Assembly (NCBI GenBank): GCA_951230915.1
Contig: OX579638.1
Location: 33,332,322 to 33,396,321 of the forward strand
Length of the DNA: 64,000 nt
Direction of reading: 5' to 3'
DNA from: Antitrichia curtipendula
Lineage: Eukaryota > Streptophyta > Bryopsida > Hypnales > Leucodontaceae
Below are positions 49,361 through 60,640 of this stretch, piece by piece. The first letter of the stretch is position 1; each line of letters opens with the position of its first letter. A program made the position numbers and the translations under genes. The notes below the pieces were generated by a model. That model was not told where the DNA came from, did not search any database, and worked only from the letters and a program-made list of their open reading frames with translations.

Positions 49361-50719
49361 TAATAATGTTATGAAGAATATTATATTATATTTTGTAAAA
49401 ATATTATCACCATCATATAAAATGTAGAACTACATTAGCAATTTAATTAGTACATCCATAATTTTTAAAAGGACGGTATCCTAGCAAAAAAATTGCAATG
49501 AAAATTGGTGAAGAAAGAATTCCAAAGGAGATATGAAGAATACTTATTTAGAATTTCTGGAGATTTTTGAAGTAAATTTAAAAACATAAAAATCTGAGTC
49601 ATATTTCAGATAATAATACGTCTCTGAAAAAAAATTAATTTGTGAAATTCTTGCTAGAGAATCTGAAATGTCGAAGCCCGAGTTTTAGACATAGTACAAT
49701 ACTGTTTCACATAATATAAAAAATGAATATAGTTTTGATATTACAATTGATTAAGTTACAAAGTTTATAAAAATAAAGATATTAATAACATAATCTAAAC
49801 TAGAATAAAATTAATTCATATTGGTATAGAGAAGATTATATTATATTTATTAATAATATTGTCACTATTATATTTGCAATGTAATTTGCACTCAGAGAAG
49901 AACTACACTCAACTAAAAAGTGAAATTTTTGAAATTCTTATTAGAGAATTTTGAAATTTATAGAAATTCTTATTCTATTTATTAAAAATAAAAATAAAAA
50001 TATACTAGTATTCAAACTGTTTTCACTAGTAGTTTGATTGAACTTTGCAAAACTCAAAAAAAATAATTAAAAAAAATAAAAAATAAATTTTATACAAATG
50101 TATTGCTTGTACCAAAACATATACAAAATTAATTTAGAAATCTCTACTTCTAGAATTAGCTATGGCAATTTTGAAACTATATGAAACATTTTAAAAGTTT
50201 CTGTACACATTACTCTGTACAATAGCTATTCCGGGAGAAACAAGTCTATGTCTGCAGAAAGAGAACAAATGCATAAATCATGAACGCAACGAAGTAAGCA
50301 ACGAGCAATAAGTACTTAGAACAAGTGTTTGGAAAACTTGGCCATGAAAATGAAATGCAGATAAAAATAAAAGCCAAAGGAAGAGCTTACCTCGAAGCAC
50401 TCACACTACAAAACACCTCCAAAAACCGACTCCTCTCAACTGAGCTTCTTAGCTTCAACAATGTAAACAAAGCTCTGTGATTGAAACAAAATGAAACTAC
50501 GCAACTGTGTCCCCACCAAAGGTAACCTGAAGAACTCCCTTTCACAACTCCAGCATTGCTTCACAACATCTCTAAACCATGGAGCTAAAAAGATAGAGAA
50601 TTATCAAAAGTAAGTTTCCCTTGACCTCCTAGTGCGAGTTGGATACTAGAAAGCAACCGTCTACCACAAGTTAGTTACTGTAGAAAATCTCCTCAATCCA
50701 ACCAGAGCCTGTGAGCACA

Positions 50720-52980
50720 GTGAAATTTTTGATTTTTGACTACTTGTCTTTAGTAGTGTAGGAATGAGTCATTTACTACTTGTCTTAGGAATTAAATGGA
50801 AAAGGAATGATGAATGAACAAGTAGATGAAGGATTTTAAAAGCTATGAATAGATTAGATTGGAAGAGTGACAAATTGTCTTAGCATCGGTTGATATTCCA
50901 GGTCTCACACCTTTCCAATAGCTTAAGATGAACAAATTGTCAACTTCTCCTCACTCACTCTCTCGGTTATCTTTCGCGTGTCTTAAGTGTCATACTGTTC
51001 TTGTAAATTGTGAACTCCTTCAATTGTGTAATACAAATCGTCTTTTTGAACTAATTGTCCAGCACAGGAGTGCTGCGGTGAATCATTGTAATCCAGTGAT
51101 TGGATTATTTGTTGTGTGTGACAAATTGTGTTTGAAATTGTAAAACAATCCAGTGATTGGATTGTTGAATTCTGTGATTGATATTGTAACAAATTGACGA
51201 GTTAATTCCAAGTTCTTTCATTGTGTGTTATATATGCGGTTGTGACAAATTGTGAATGTATAATTGAATGAGATATCGCATTTGGTCAATTTAATTGGAT
51301 GCCTTAGATTGTGATATGACTAATTGTCATACGAGTTGCATAATTAATTTTAGTCCATTGAACTGCGAGTTTTCAATATGGTTTTCATTGTAAATTCTTG
51401 AATTTAGTGAATGTTATTTGTGTAAAACAAATTGTCAATTGAGCGTTGTACTTGGATACTGGCTTTGGAACAATTTGTCAACTGCGGAGTTAGAGCAGCC
51501 GGACAAAAGAATCATTTGAGGAAAGCAAGATCGGTGCTGGATCGTGAAGGATCAGTCGAAACAATTTATCTGGTATGTAATTCGTAAACAAATTGTTTGA
51601 ATTACAATTAGCCTTATAATGCTATTGGACTAGTTGTCTTTGAATTGCAATTGGAATGCAAAATTATGAAATCATGTGAGGTCTGATTATAAATCAATTG
51701 ATTAAAATATCCTGTTGAGAGGATTTGTGAGAGACAAATTGTCATTTGAATATGGTTAAATTATTTATCATGTTGTTGTAAGAACGACTATAATGTAGAA
51801 CGTTTTAAATCAGTGAATGAGAAGAAGTGAGTGTAGACAAATTGTCGTTGTAATTGATATGAATTGGATATGATAAAATCAGATTGAAATTATGATTGTG
51901 TAAGGAGTGAAATAATTAATTCTATGGATTTTTGTAAATCAAAAACAAATCCATGTATGTGAAATTGTTAAGTGTTAAAAATAATTTGAATTGTGTAATT
52001 CAAGAAATTATTATTTGTAATATATATATTAAGACTAATTGTCATGCTTGATGTATGTATTAAGCGGTGGAATTGTTGAAGACAGAGAAGGACTAACGGT
52101 GTTCAGACAGATTGTTATTATAAATTGAATTAAATTGTAAATTTGAATTATGTGTGTTTGTGATTGAGTGAATTCTGTGTGCAATTGATATGTATAAGAA
52201 TTAAATTGTTTGATCCTATAGCGAGTGATGTTTTCAAGTAATTATTACCGAGTGTGATTATTGAAGTTGTCAAGAGAGTAAATTTCTCGATTGGAAATTC
52301 AACAAATTGTCTCTTGATCTCTAATCGTTAAGTCTGTAGCAATTAGACAAATTGTCAAAGGCTGGGTTTGAAGAGTTGAACTGAACTAGTGATTAGTTCA
52401 AATACGATTGTGAATTCAGTGAATAGAATAAGCCCTGTTTGGGTGAATGTTTAGCATGACTAATTGTCTTACCATTTAGCACAGAGTGTGTGAACTAGTT
52501 GTTGTGTGAAATTGAATTGGAACTACTTGGTAGATATGAGTATAGTTTAAATGAATTAATTTTGTTCTTAGACACGACAATTAGTCTGAGGATCAACTTG
52601 AGTGAGTAAGACTAATAGTAAATTCCTATGCTTTGGTTTGTTTCCTGTATTCAAAATGAATTGTGTACTTTGACAAATTGTTGTAATTGTGCAGAGTATA
52701 CTAACTTGGTGAATGCATTGCAATCATGCCCTTGCATTTAGTTAGAGACAAATTGTTGTAGGACTGGGACTGGTTTCTACTCATCTAAATTTGTGATTAG
52801 GCTAGTAAATAGTGACCGAACAAATTGTCTTGATAACGCAAATCACCAATAATTAAGGAACATGGATACAACTATATAAATATATTATTATATTTGCATT
52901 TGTCTAGTAAGTAGATCATGCGCATGACAAATTGTGGTCAAACCTGACAAATTGTTGGAACTCTCCCCTGGAACACTAGG
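50720..52980 (+). repeat. Field of a degenerate GACAAATTGTC/ACTAATTGTC motif
   Basis: Over about 2.2 kb I count more than twenty-five copies close to ACAAATTGTC, ACTAATTGTC or ACAAATTGTT, spaced irregularly by about 50-150 bp. Examples are near 50870, 50932, 51119, 51428, 51734, 51837, 52031, 52344, 52749, 52829, 52925 and 52948. Between copies the sequence is not repetitive, so this is a dispersed short motif and not a satellite. It resembles the protein-binding motif arrays near the ends of some large DNA transposons. Confidence 0.7.
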
Positions 52981-53235
52981 CAGGACTGAGACGGCATTTC
53001 ATGCGTCTATAGCATTATTTAAAGGACTGGCAACCAAATTATATAAATGGGTATAAGAGTGAATGTATGTTTTCTTTGTGTTTGTGAAATATTATAGTAA
53101 ATTTCATACCAATCTTGAATACAAGTGACCCTAGTCACAGAAACGTTAGACTATTTGACTATTCCCTAGATTTTGAACCCCTATACTAGTTCTCTGGGTA
53201 TTTGCAGAAGTAGCAAAACTTAGACTATAGACCCC

Positions 53236-53253
53236 ATTACCGATATCGGTAAT
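53236..53253. repeat. Perfect 18-bp palindrome ATTACCGATATCGGTAAT
   Basis: Fully self-complementary. It lies six bases before the ATG of the small open frame at 53259. Confidence 0.9.
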
Positions 53254-53258
53254 GCTCT

Positions 53259-53640
53259 ATGGCGGCTACTCATTTTGCCGATAGATCGGTGTTTACTGTT
53301 CCACCGAGCGGCGCAACAGGGACTACTTTTATGTGGGTGGGTGGGTCAACGACTTGGACGGTAGTGCAATTTCTGTCCACCGGGGGAGCATGTAAGCCCA
53401 CCCTTATACCAAGGATGATGCAGCTAACAAATCTGGATGGAAAGTGGTCTTATGCAAAGAAGCCCATCCCAAGCGAGAAATAGTCGACTATACAGATGCC
53501 TTCATCACCACTACTTGGGAGGCTGTAGGGCTCACTGCTCCCCAATGACTGATGAGTAGAAGCTCCACCGCCAATCTAATTGGAGCCATGGAATTATTTG
53601 TGGAAGAGAAATTACTTGCGCAAGAGACGTACTAGGTACA
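53259..53640 (+). pseudogene. GC-richer decayed coding fragment
   Basis: An open frame of 74 codons (53259-53483, starting MAATHFADRSVFTVPPSGATG) is followed in another frame by VVDYTDAFITTTWEAVGLTAPQ, a TGA, then TANLIGAMELFVEEKLLAQETY to a TAG near 53634. The second part is related to 42835-42935. Product unknown. The frame change and TGA show decay or unseen splicing. Confidence 0.4.
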
Positions 53641-53814
53641 CACTTCTTATCTAAACCGCGAAGCCCTGATATGTTGACCATGTAGTTTGCTGCCTAGTAT
53701 ATGTAGCGACAGAAGCATTTTTCATAAACCGCAAGTGCATGCATCAGTGAGACAGGTCGACAAATTGGAGGACGTTGGAATGGTAGTCGTACAACCCGAA
53801 TTACTTTCCAAAGT

Positions 53815-53930
53815 GCAGTCATGTACTAGTCATTGTGTAATTACGTGACAGACTCGCCGCAGGCATAGTGTAGTTACATGACAGACAAACTGTAGTCATA
53901 GTGTAATCACGTCACCTGTAATTGCAACCT
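53815..53930. repeat. Three near copies of a TGTAATTACGTGAC motif
   Basis: CATTGTGTAATTACGTGACA, CATAGTGTAGTTACATGACA and CATAGTGTAATCACGTCACC occur about 40-45 bp apart, roughly 1 kb from the CACTA right end. They are candidate subterminal binding sites. Confidence 0.6.
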
Positions 53931-54539
53931 CAACGTCTTGTCCCTTGCCATCCTAAATGTCTTACTATTTACTGGATAATCACAGGGCCATGTTCACTTC
54001 TTTTCATTCACGCTCTATTGAATTGCCACAAGTTCTGGCCTCAACTTTTTTAAACATTTCCCTACACCTTGTGCTCTAATGCAAACCCTGAACCTAACAA
54101 CAGCTGTGGAAGCGCCTTAAACACTGATGACGCTATCCAAAGTATGGTTTCCTCAAAATGAGTCCATACAGCATGTGTCCAAGTCACGACAACCCAAAGG
54201 AATGAACGCAATTATTTCATTCTCCAACTAATATTCAATCTCTAAAATATGTGCAATAAGGCTCGCAAACCTTGCTCTCCTAAAATTAATTCTTTTCAAG
54301 TACCCAAGCACTACATCTTAGCTTACTTGCATTCATTCAGACATTCCTAAACCCTAGTATTTCAAAAGATGCCCCTATTGCATGCCTCTCTATGTATTTT
54401 GTTAGAAAACCCATGCCAATCATAATGCAGTCATATTGTAGTGACATATCCAAAACTGTCCTCACCCTATCTTTCATGTACTACGAGGATCCATCTTTTT
54501 TTTATCCATTAGTAAAAGAAAACGCCGACTGAGTGACTC

Positions 54540-54869
54540 CTCTTGGCATTGCAATCATTTTGCAGTCACTTTGAAGTCACCTACAATCGCAAAAATTGAA
54601 ACCGCACGACTCAACCGTGACATTGCCTTCTGTAGTTGCATTCCAATTCGCCACGTCACTGCATCTTCGCCCCTGAAGAACGGAACACTATGGATGAAGT
54701 GTATAGAGTGTTCACTGTTCATCCGGCAGTCACAGTCACGACTGCAGAATGATTCCAACGCTCTGGATCTTAGCCCACTGGTGCAATTAAGAAGTTGAAG
54801 TGAAGCTAAAGTTGCAAAATTAGCGCAGTCATGTTTTGCAGTCACGTTTATGGCCGTTTTCTTGTAGTG
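54540..54869. repeat. Right terminus and subterminal repeats of the CACTA element
   Basis: Phrases TTGCAGTCACTTTGAAGTCAC, GCAGTCACAGTCACGAC and TTTTGCAGTCACG lead into the terminus CCGTTTTCTTGTAGTG. This mirrors the left subterminal motif GTGACTGCAAAA. Confidence 0.7.
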
Positions 54870-54999
54870 TTATATGCAATAATCATCACACTTTCCCTAC
54901 ATGAAGTGAAGAGACCTAGGATAACTACATATGTCCATGTTTTTGGAAAGTCAAATATATAACCCTGGTACTCTTCCTACGTCAATCTTTTTCAATCTT

Positions 55000-55475
55000 T
55001 TTAGCAAATTTGTCTATAAATTTTGATTTGAGGCTAGAAATCTAAAATAGATTTTTAAAGATGAAAATGAAAATGATTTTCCAACTTTTACTAGTTCAAT
55101 TTTTTTTGAAAAAAGTTAATCTACTATGCCTAAATAAGATCTAAAATATTATTTGTAACACAATATTAATTCCTGTGTTTTACATATACCATATGGTTTG
55201 TCTTGCTTCCTACCACCTTACTTGTATAAAAGACTTGTGATTTCATCTCTTCTTATTGACAAACTAAGTGGCTATGGAAGCCATGCGACATGTATGCCAA
55301 TGTACTGTATATTATATATTGTGTATTATTTATTGTGTTTGGTATACTGTTCACAGTCTATTGTGTATAATTTATTGCTTTGAATGTATTCATATGTGAT
55401 TGCAGAATGACTACTACCCATGCAATTGTCTTTACATTTCTTTTTGCACACATTGCTGCAACTTGAAAATGATAG
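55000..55475 (-). repeat. Right arm of the 460-bp inverted repeat (partner 42065-42530)
   Basis: Reverse-complement relative of 42065-42530. It lies outside the 54869 end of the CACTA element and inside the second CACTA-like end at 56089. Confidence 0.75.
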
Positions 55476-56089
55476 GAAAATGACTTCCCATGTCCTTGGG
55501 GAGTGACCTAATTCCCAAATCCACATCACTTTATAATGATTATAGAATGACTTGCCATATGTTAGTCCATCTGAACGGCTCAAAGACTCCATCGCAACTT
55601 CTAAATAACTTGAAAATGACAGGAAAATGACTTCCCATGTCCTTGGAGAGTGACCTAATTTTCAAATCCACATCAGTTAGTTTATAATGACTATAAAATG
55701 ACTTGTCATGCGTTAGTCCATCTGAATGGCTTAAAGACTCCATTGCAACTTCTAAATAACTACATATTGACCTTTGACGTGGTTGTCTATGTCAGATGAG
55801 TAATGGTTATGTGGTAACTTCAAAATGACTTGCAAATGACTAGTCACGTGGATGTTCACATGGGACAAAAGGATAAAGCAGAGCAACCATTTCCTTAAGC
55901 CAAACTTTCTTTATTAGTTCAATGATAACTATCTCTCATCCATCTCTACATCCAAGGTCCAAACGGATGGTGATAAGAAACAACACTATGACTCCAAGAG
56001 CACTAAGTCATTTTTCAATCAAATGGGTCCGAAATGACTACTATGAAGTCATTCTTTGAAGTCATTTATGTGCCCATTTTTTTGTAGTG
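55476..56089. mobile_element. Second CACTA-like right end with AATGACTT subterminal repeats
   Basis: Ends CCCATTTTTTTGTAGTG at 56089; on - this is CACTACAAAAAAATGGG. The preceding 600 bp hold many copies of AATGACTT or its variants (AAAATGACTTCCCATGTCC twice, at about 55478 and 55625, and AGAATGACTTGCCAT, AAAATGACTTGTCAT). A longer direct repeat of about 150 bp is visible, with units starting near 55462 and 55609. No matching left end was found. Confidence 0.6.
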
Positions 56090-56256
56090 TACCTAACTAG
56101 TTGTTAGATTGATTTCTTACATAGCTTTGACAGATGAAGACATGAAAAGGAATGTCTTTTGAGACCACAATGAACGTTTGAGTGTTGTATACTATACATG
56201 GACAAAGATTTATTTTTGGAATATGCATGTTGGAGAATTCACTTGGCATTTCTAGC

Positions 56257-56430
56257 TACTAAAAGAAATCCGTGTTTTTCATGACGCATTTTTTGTGACA
56301 TTCACATGTTTTTATGTCAACAATGACATCAAACATAACATTAAGGCATTAATTGTAACTTCAAATGTAATATAAAAATAAGTGGACCTTATAAAAAATG
56401 TGTCAAGAAAAACATGGATTTTTTCTAGTG
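56257..56430. mobile_element. Small CACTA-type MITE, 174 bp
   Basis: On - the right end is CACTAGAAAAAATCCATG. The left end TACTAAAAGAAATCCGTG is its diverged partner, and similarity extends through TGTTTTTC.TGAC.CATTTTTT, giving arms of about 38 bp. No target duplication is preserved. Confidence 0.65.
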
Positions 56431-57443
56431 AATGAACATATTGTGTCATGATAGTAAAGAGTTAGTTGAGACTCCTATCATTTGTTTGTAGAATATTTGG
56501 GATTACTATCATAATGTGAAAGGCAATGAAAATCCTTCCATTTTTAAAATTATTTTGGCTAAAATGTTGTAGATTTCACATAAATTTTAATTTATATACG
56601 GTTTGTATATGTTTCAATTGTATATGCCATAATGTTGAACAAAAAAATACTCTTATTTTAATTCTCACCAATATAGCTTGTTCTTTTATCAAAAGTTTGT
56701 TGCAGAAAGAACTTGTGCGGCTGCAGCTTGGTTCAAAAAAAGAATTCATCGTGATTTCAAACTTGTTTTTTCTATAACATCCCATTATCAAGCATTGTCA
56801 TAGAAGTAAGTAACTCATTTGCCTAACACTTAAATGCACCCTTTCTTTTTCTAGACTGTGTCCTATAATAAATTGTTTCTAATCCAATTTTCTCCAAAAA
56901 AATTTTGAAATTTAGGTTATTTGGATGGCTACCTAGGAACTAACATGAAGTATAACTAATCAATAGCCTAGCTAGGCCAATATAATGAAGAATTGGGCTA
57001 CCAAGTTTGTAATGTAAGCAATCCCACAAAGTGAAGGAAACCCTCATTACATGATAAATTCTATAGAGGGAAGCAAGGACATCCTAGACTTGTTGCAATT
57101 GAACCTCTTTAAAATAATAGGGTTGTGATTAGCTCAGTACATTATATTACAAAGTTTAGTACATTAGGGTTTAGGTCTTATGATTTATTGTTTTTAAATA
57201 ATTCAATCATTGAAAAATTAAATTTTTTGTCTAACTATTGTCAATCTTCATTCAATTTATTTTTACAAAAGTGCATTTAGTGTATGTGAAAACATACAAT
57301 TTGTAATACAAAGAAAAAAATGCTAGATGTGAGAACAACAATGTTTTTGAGTCTCTATTGTTGTAGAATCTACTTGAGAAATTCAAATTTTTTTTGAAGA
57401 CCTTGTCTACCTTCTACCATGCACATGACATTCTTCAACGATC
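56431..57443. other. AT-rich spacer
   Basis: No gene is recognised. Two overlapping open frames near 56526-56791 on opposite strands show no motif. Confidence 0.4.
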
Positions 57444-58118
57444 ATGTGGACTTTGTGGCATTCACCTCTGCTCCTCCTGCTTCTCACAACAAATAGAATA
57501 TTAAAGGACATGGTTACGGTACTAGAGGAAGAAGATCCCAAACAACCTTCTCCAATTGCCTTTGAATTTCTATTTGAGCCTTTCCTAGATTTTCACAAGT
57601 TTTCAGTGACTACTTTATACAACTCCAAACTCTATAATGTGTTATCTTTTTTTGATGATGGCCTTGATTTAAAAGATGAAATCTAGGTCAACAAGATGGT
57701 TTGGCAAATTCATGTTTGAGAATATAATGATGATTGTTTGATTAAAATGTTTCTTATGACAAATCCAATAGTCTTGGCATTGGTTGATTTGCTATACCGT
57801 CATGTATAGAAGAAAGATACAAAATATAGATTAACCGTTCCAATGTTGGTTTCAATTGTGTGCACTTTGTTTAAGTTGACCCATAGGGCAAGCTTGTTCA
57901 TTTGCAATAAATTGTTTGCAATGGGAAAGAGTACGTTGTCACATTGTAAATGCATACATTATGTAAAAAATTATTTCATATTATTTTTTTAGATTTTGAT
58001 TATAACAATACATAGAAAAATATGACAACATTTTAAGTGGCTTCAAGGTGATGCCTTCTCACACATGCCATTTATTAAGAAAAGTGAACCACCTAAGAGC
58101 CTCATTACTTTGGAGTGA
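57444..58118 (+). pseudogene. PIF/Harbinger (ALP1/HARBI1-like) transposase, N-terminal fragment
   Basis: One frame from ATG 57444 (MWTLWHSPLLLLLL) continues through stops at 57684 (TAG), 57714 (TGA) and about 57808 (TAG) into KKDTKYRLTVPMLVSIV and LFKLTHRASLFIC..LFAMGKSTLSH. That last part has the pattern of the helix-turn-helix region of plant HARBI1-like proteins (conserved ...ELFAxGKSTVS). A possible intron starts near 57945, and a short piece at about 58032-58118 (FKWLQGDAFSHMPFIKKS) may be the next exon. The catalytic core is not recognised. It represents a third Harbinger lineage in the window, decayed mostly by changes fitting C to T. Confidence 0.5.
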
Positions 58119-58630
58119 TCTTTCCAAATTGTAGAGTTTCATTGCTATTGATTTTAGTTTCTATTTTTTACTTTATCTAGTTTTAGTATATTGAATTGGA
58201 GGGGGATTTTGGAGTCTCGAGGTGAAGAACCTCAATCAAAACCCTAGCTTGAGTTTTCTTTGTCACAACTGCCAAATTGACCTTTAGACCTTGCACCACC
58301 ACGAGAGTGTCCACAAAAAAAACTTTGAGCTTTCTTGTTTGTCAAAACAAACTTGCATGGAGAAGCAATGGCATGAGAATTTTCAACATGATGCTCAAGC
58401 CTTGATGATTGTAATGTAAATTTTGTCTATTTAAATCCTTTGGAAAGGTCAATAAATCTAACGTTTATGTGATTAAGGTCACTTGTTTTGTAATTTGGAT
58501 ACTTATCTACTTTGTTTTGTATTTTATTTTATAAATTCAACCAAGGGATACATTTCTAATGTCAATTCATCACAGCCCCAATGCTATATATATATATGAC
58601 GTCACAGTCCTATCTAGTGTGTGGCTCATG
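58119..58630. other. AT-rich DNA after the transposase fragment
   Basis: No coding signal. It includes a short TATATATATA tract near 58587. Confidence 0.4.
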
Positions 58631-58634
58631 TCAA

Positions 58635-60640
58635 CTCTCAAGTTAATTTGTCAAAGAATTGTCAATTTGTCTTTATGCATGCTCTAGCCACTTAATAATA
58701 TTATTTATAAATATATTTATGATTATACAAGTTTTATTATACTAAGGAGATTTGTTTAATCCCTTTAATCTATCATATTAATTTTACAATTTATTTTATA
58801 TCAAAGGAGATTTAACATTTTTTATCTCAATATAATCATATATTTAACATTAAGAAAGAATTAATTCTTTTTTGGTGCTTGAATAATCTTCTCGCCAACC
58901 AATTCGCTCTAATTCTTGTACGTCAATTAGACTTAGTTTCCACCGCAAGCAACAAGGTCAATTTGATACATAAGGCCCCCAAGACCACATAGGGTAAATC
59001 CAGACCCTACGGCTGTCCTAATGTCTACTTGTTGTGAGCTAGTCGACTTGACTTGTATTGTAGACTTGCAATTAGACTTAACTTGTGGCAACAAAAGGCA
59101 AATCTCAACTACTAGAGATTTTATATGAAGGATTTGACACAATTAGCTCTCCACATAGTGAATTCTATCACTAAATTTGACGTAATTATAATCTCCCAAT
59201 GATAAGCTTCAACATTTTCAATTATTTAGTATGTACAAATTTAATTTAGACAACAGTCAATTTTGTCAAATTACCTCACAAGCTTATACAATTGCAACCA
59301 GACTGCATCATTTTAGTCCAAATTACCGAGTTTGTATCTATTCGGTTTCCTATCCACTAGACTTAATCATCCTTGGACATAAGTTACAGTTGGTCAACAA
59401 TCTCAAACTTATATGCACAACAATTAGACTTGGATCAATTAGCTAATTGACATAGTTTCTAGTGCAACTAGATATTAAACAAATATTAAAACCAGCGTTT
59501 CCTTTGTCACTTGACTCTCTCAAACCTTTGGCATTTTAAACTTACAATTTGACAGAGAGTAACACAAGTAAAACTAGACTTGTCAAAATAATATTCTTAA
59601 CTTACTTCATGCACATGAGTCAAAATTCACAATCAAATGGACCAAGCACCCTTTCCACAATCAATTGCACATACATACAAATTTCATCAAATAGACTCAA
59701 GCATCAATTCAGCATGACTCCATACATACACTTGAACAAATAGATTTCTCATAACTAATCAAAGTCACTCAATTCACTTGATAGTGCTCTCATTCATCGG
59801 CCATCAAGCCACTATAAATAATATTACATTAACACACACTCAATTAATAAACCAGCATCTTCATGAACTTATTAATTTTCCACTCATTATGCACAACAAT
59901 TTGATCCAAAAAACTCAAAACTCAAATTCAACCCACACATTCAACTTAACTACATTCCACACTATGTATCTTTCGCACTAATACACAATCCACTCAGCAA
60001 TATTCACAGTTTACAATCACAGGCTTATGTACTCAATCAAATAGCTAGTAATTCCACACACTCGGGTTGACTCTCTCAACCAAATAGACAAATTATAATC
60101 TCACACAATAACTCACAATTAAGTTGACATTCACAATGCACACAATTTGTCAATTCTCACCATTCTTCCAAATTCCTCGATTCCAAATTGATAGAATCTA
60201 CATGCCGCAATCTACACTGTAACACTCAATCTCTTAGAAAATATTTTTAGTCTGCTATTACAAACAATAGCATTCAGTCAATTAGCTGATAGCTTCACAC
60301 ACACAAAGTTGTCACTCATAGCTACATAGACAATCAATGCTTCATATAACACAAGCTCACTTGAACCAAATCAATTAGACAATTCACAATTTTAAATGCT
60401 AGAGATTATATTGATAAAAACGCACAAAGGTACAATGAATTATACACCTGTATGAACTTAAGAAAAAAAAAAAAAAACTTTGGACAATCTAGTCCCAAAA
60501 ATTGTGAAGACAATTCTTCATAGGGAGCTACACCTACTCAATTTGACTCTTAATTCTTATCAATTCACCTTTCTTTGAATCCAAGCAAATACACCTATTC
60601 ACACTGGAAGAATCAAATTGACAAAAAAAATTAGAAATTC
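58635..60640 (-). repeat. Second motif field, opposite orientation (CAATTAGAC/CAATTTGTC)
   Basis: About 2 kb with many copies near TCAATTAGAC, TCAATTTGTC, AACAATTAGAC or TCAAATAGAC (for example 58665, 58923, 59070, 59418, 59690, 60050, 60285, 60378). This is broadly the reverse complement of the ACAAATTGTC/ACTAATTGTC field at 50720-52980. The long plus-strand open stretches (59549-59743, 59778-59981) arise from this composition and are not taken as genes. Confidence 0.6.

Larger units (their letters stand above)
41569..54869. mobile_element. Probable CACTA (En/Spm-type) element, 13.3 kb, with nested insertions
   Basis: The left end starts CACTACAAGAAAACGG. The right end read on - also starts CACTACAAGAAAACGG, and both continue with an A-rich bridge into GTGACTG. 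Identical TTA triplets flank it (41566-41568 and 54870-54872), the 3-bp target length of CACTA elements. Both subterminal regions carry repeats of GTGACTGCA/GACTGCAAA-like motifs. No CACTA transposase (TNP2 type) is recognised inside, so it is non-autonomous or gutted. Nested are a dead Harbinger (44.5-47.6 kb), a TTAA element, a minisatellite and most of a short-motif field. Pairing of the two ends is inferred. A second CACTA-like end at 56089 complicates it. Confidence 0.65.

Noticed and set aside
59549..59981. Two plus-strand open frames of 64 and 67 codons.
   Set aside because: They lie in the CAATTAGAC motif field, have its low-complexity Thr/Asn/His/Ser composition and no domain.
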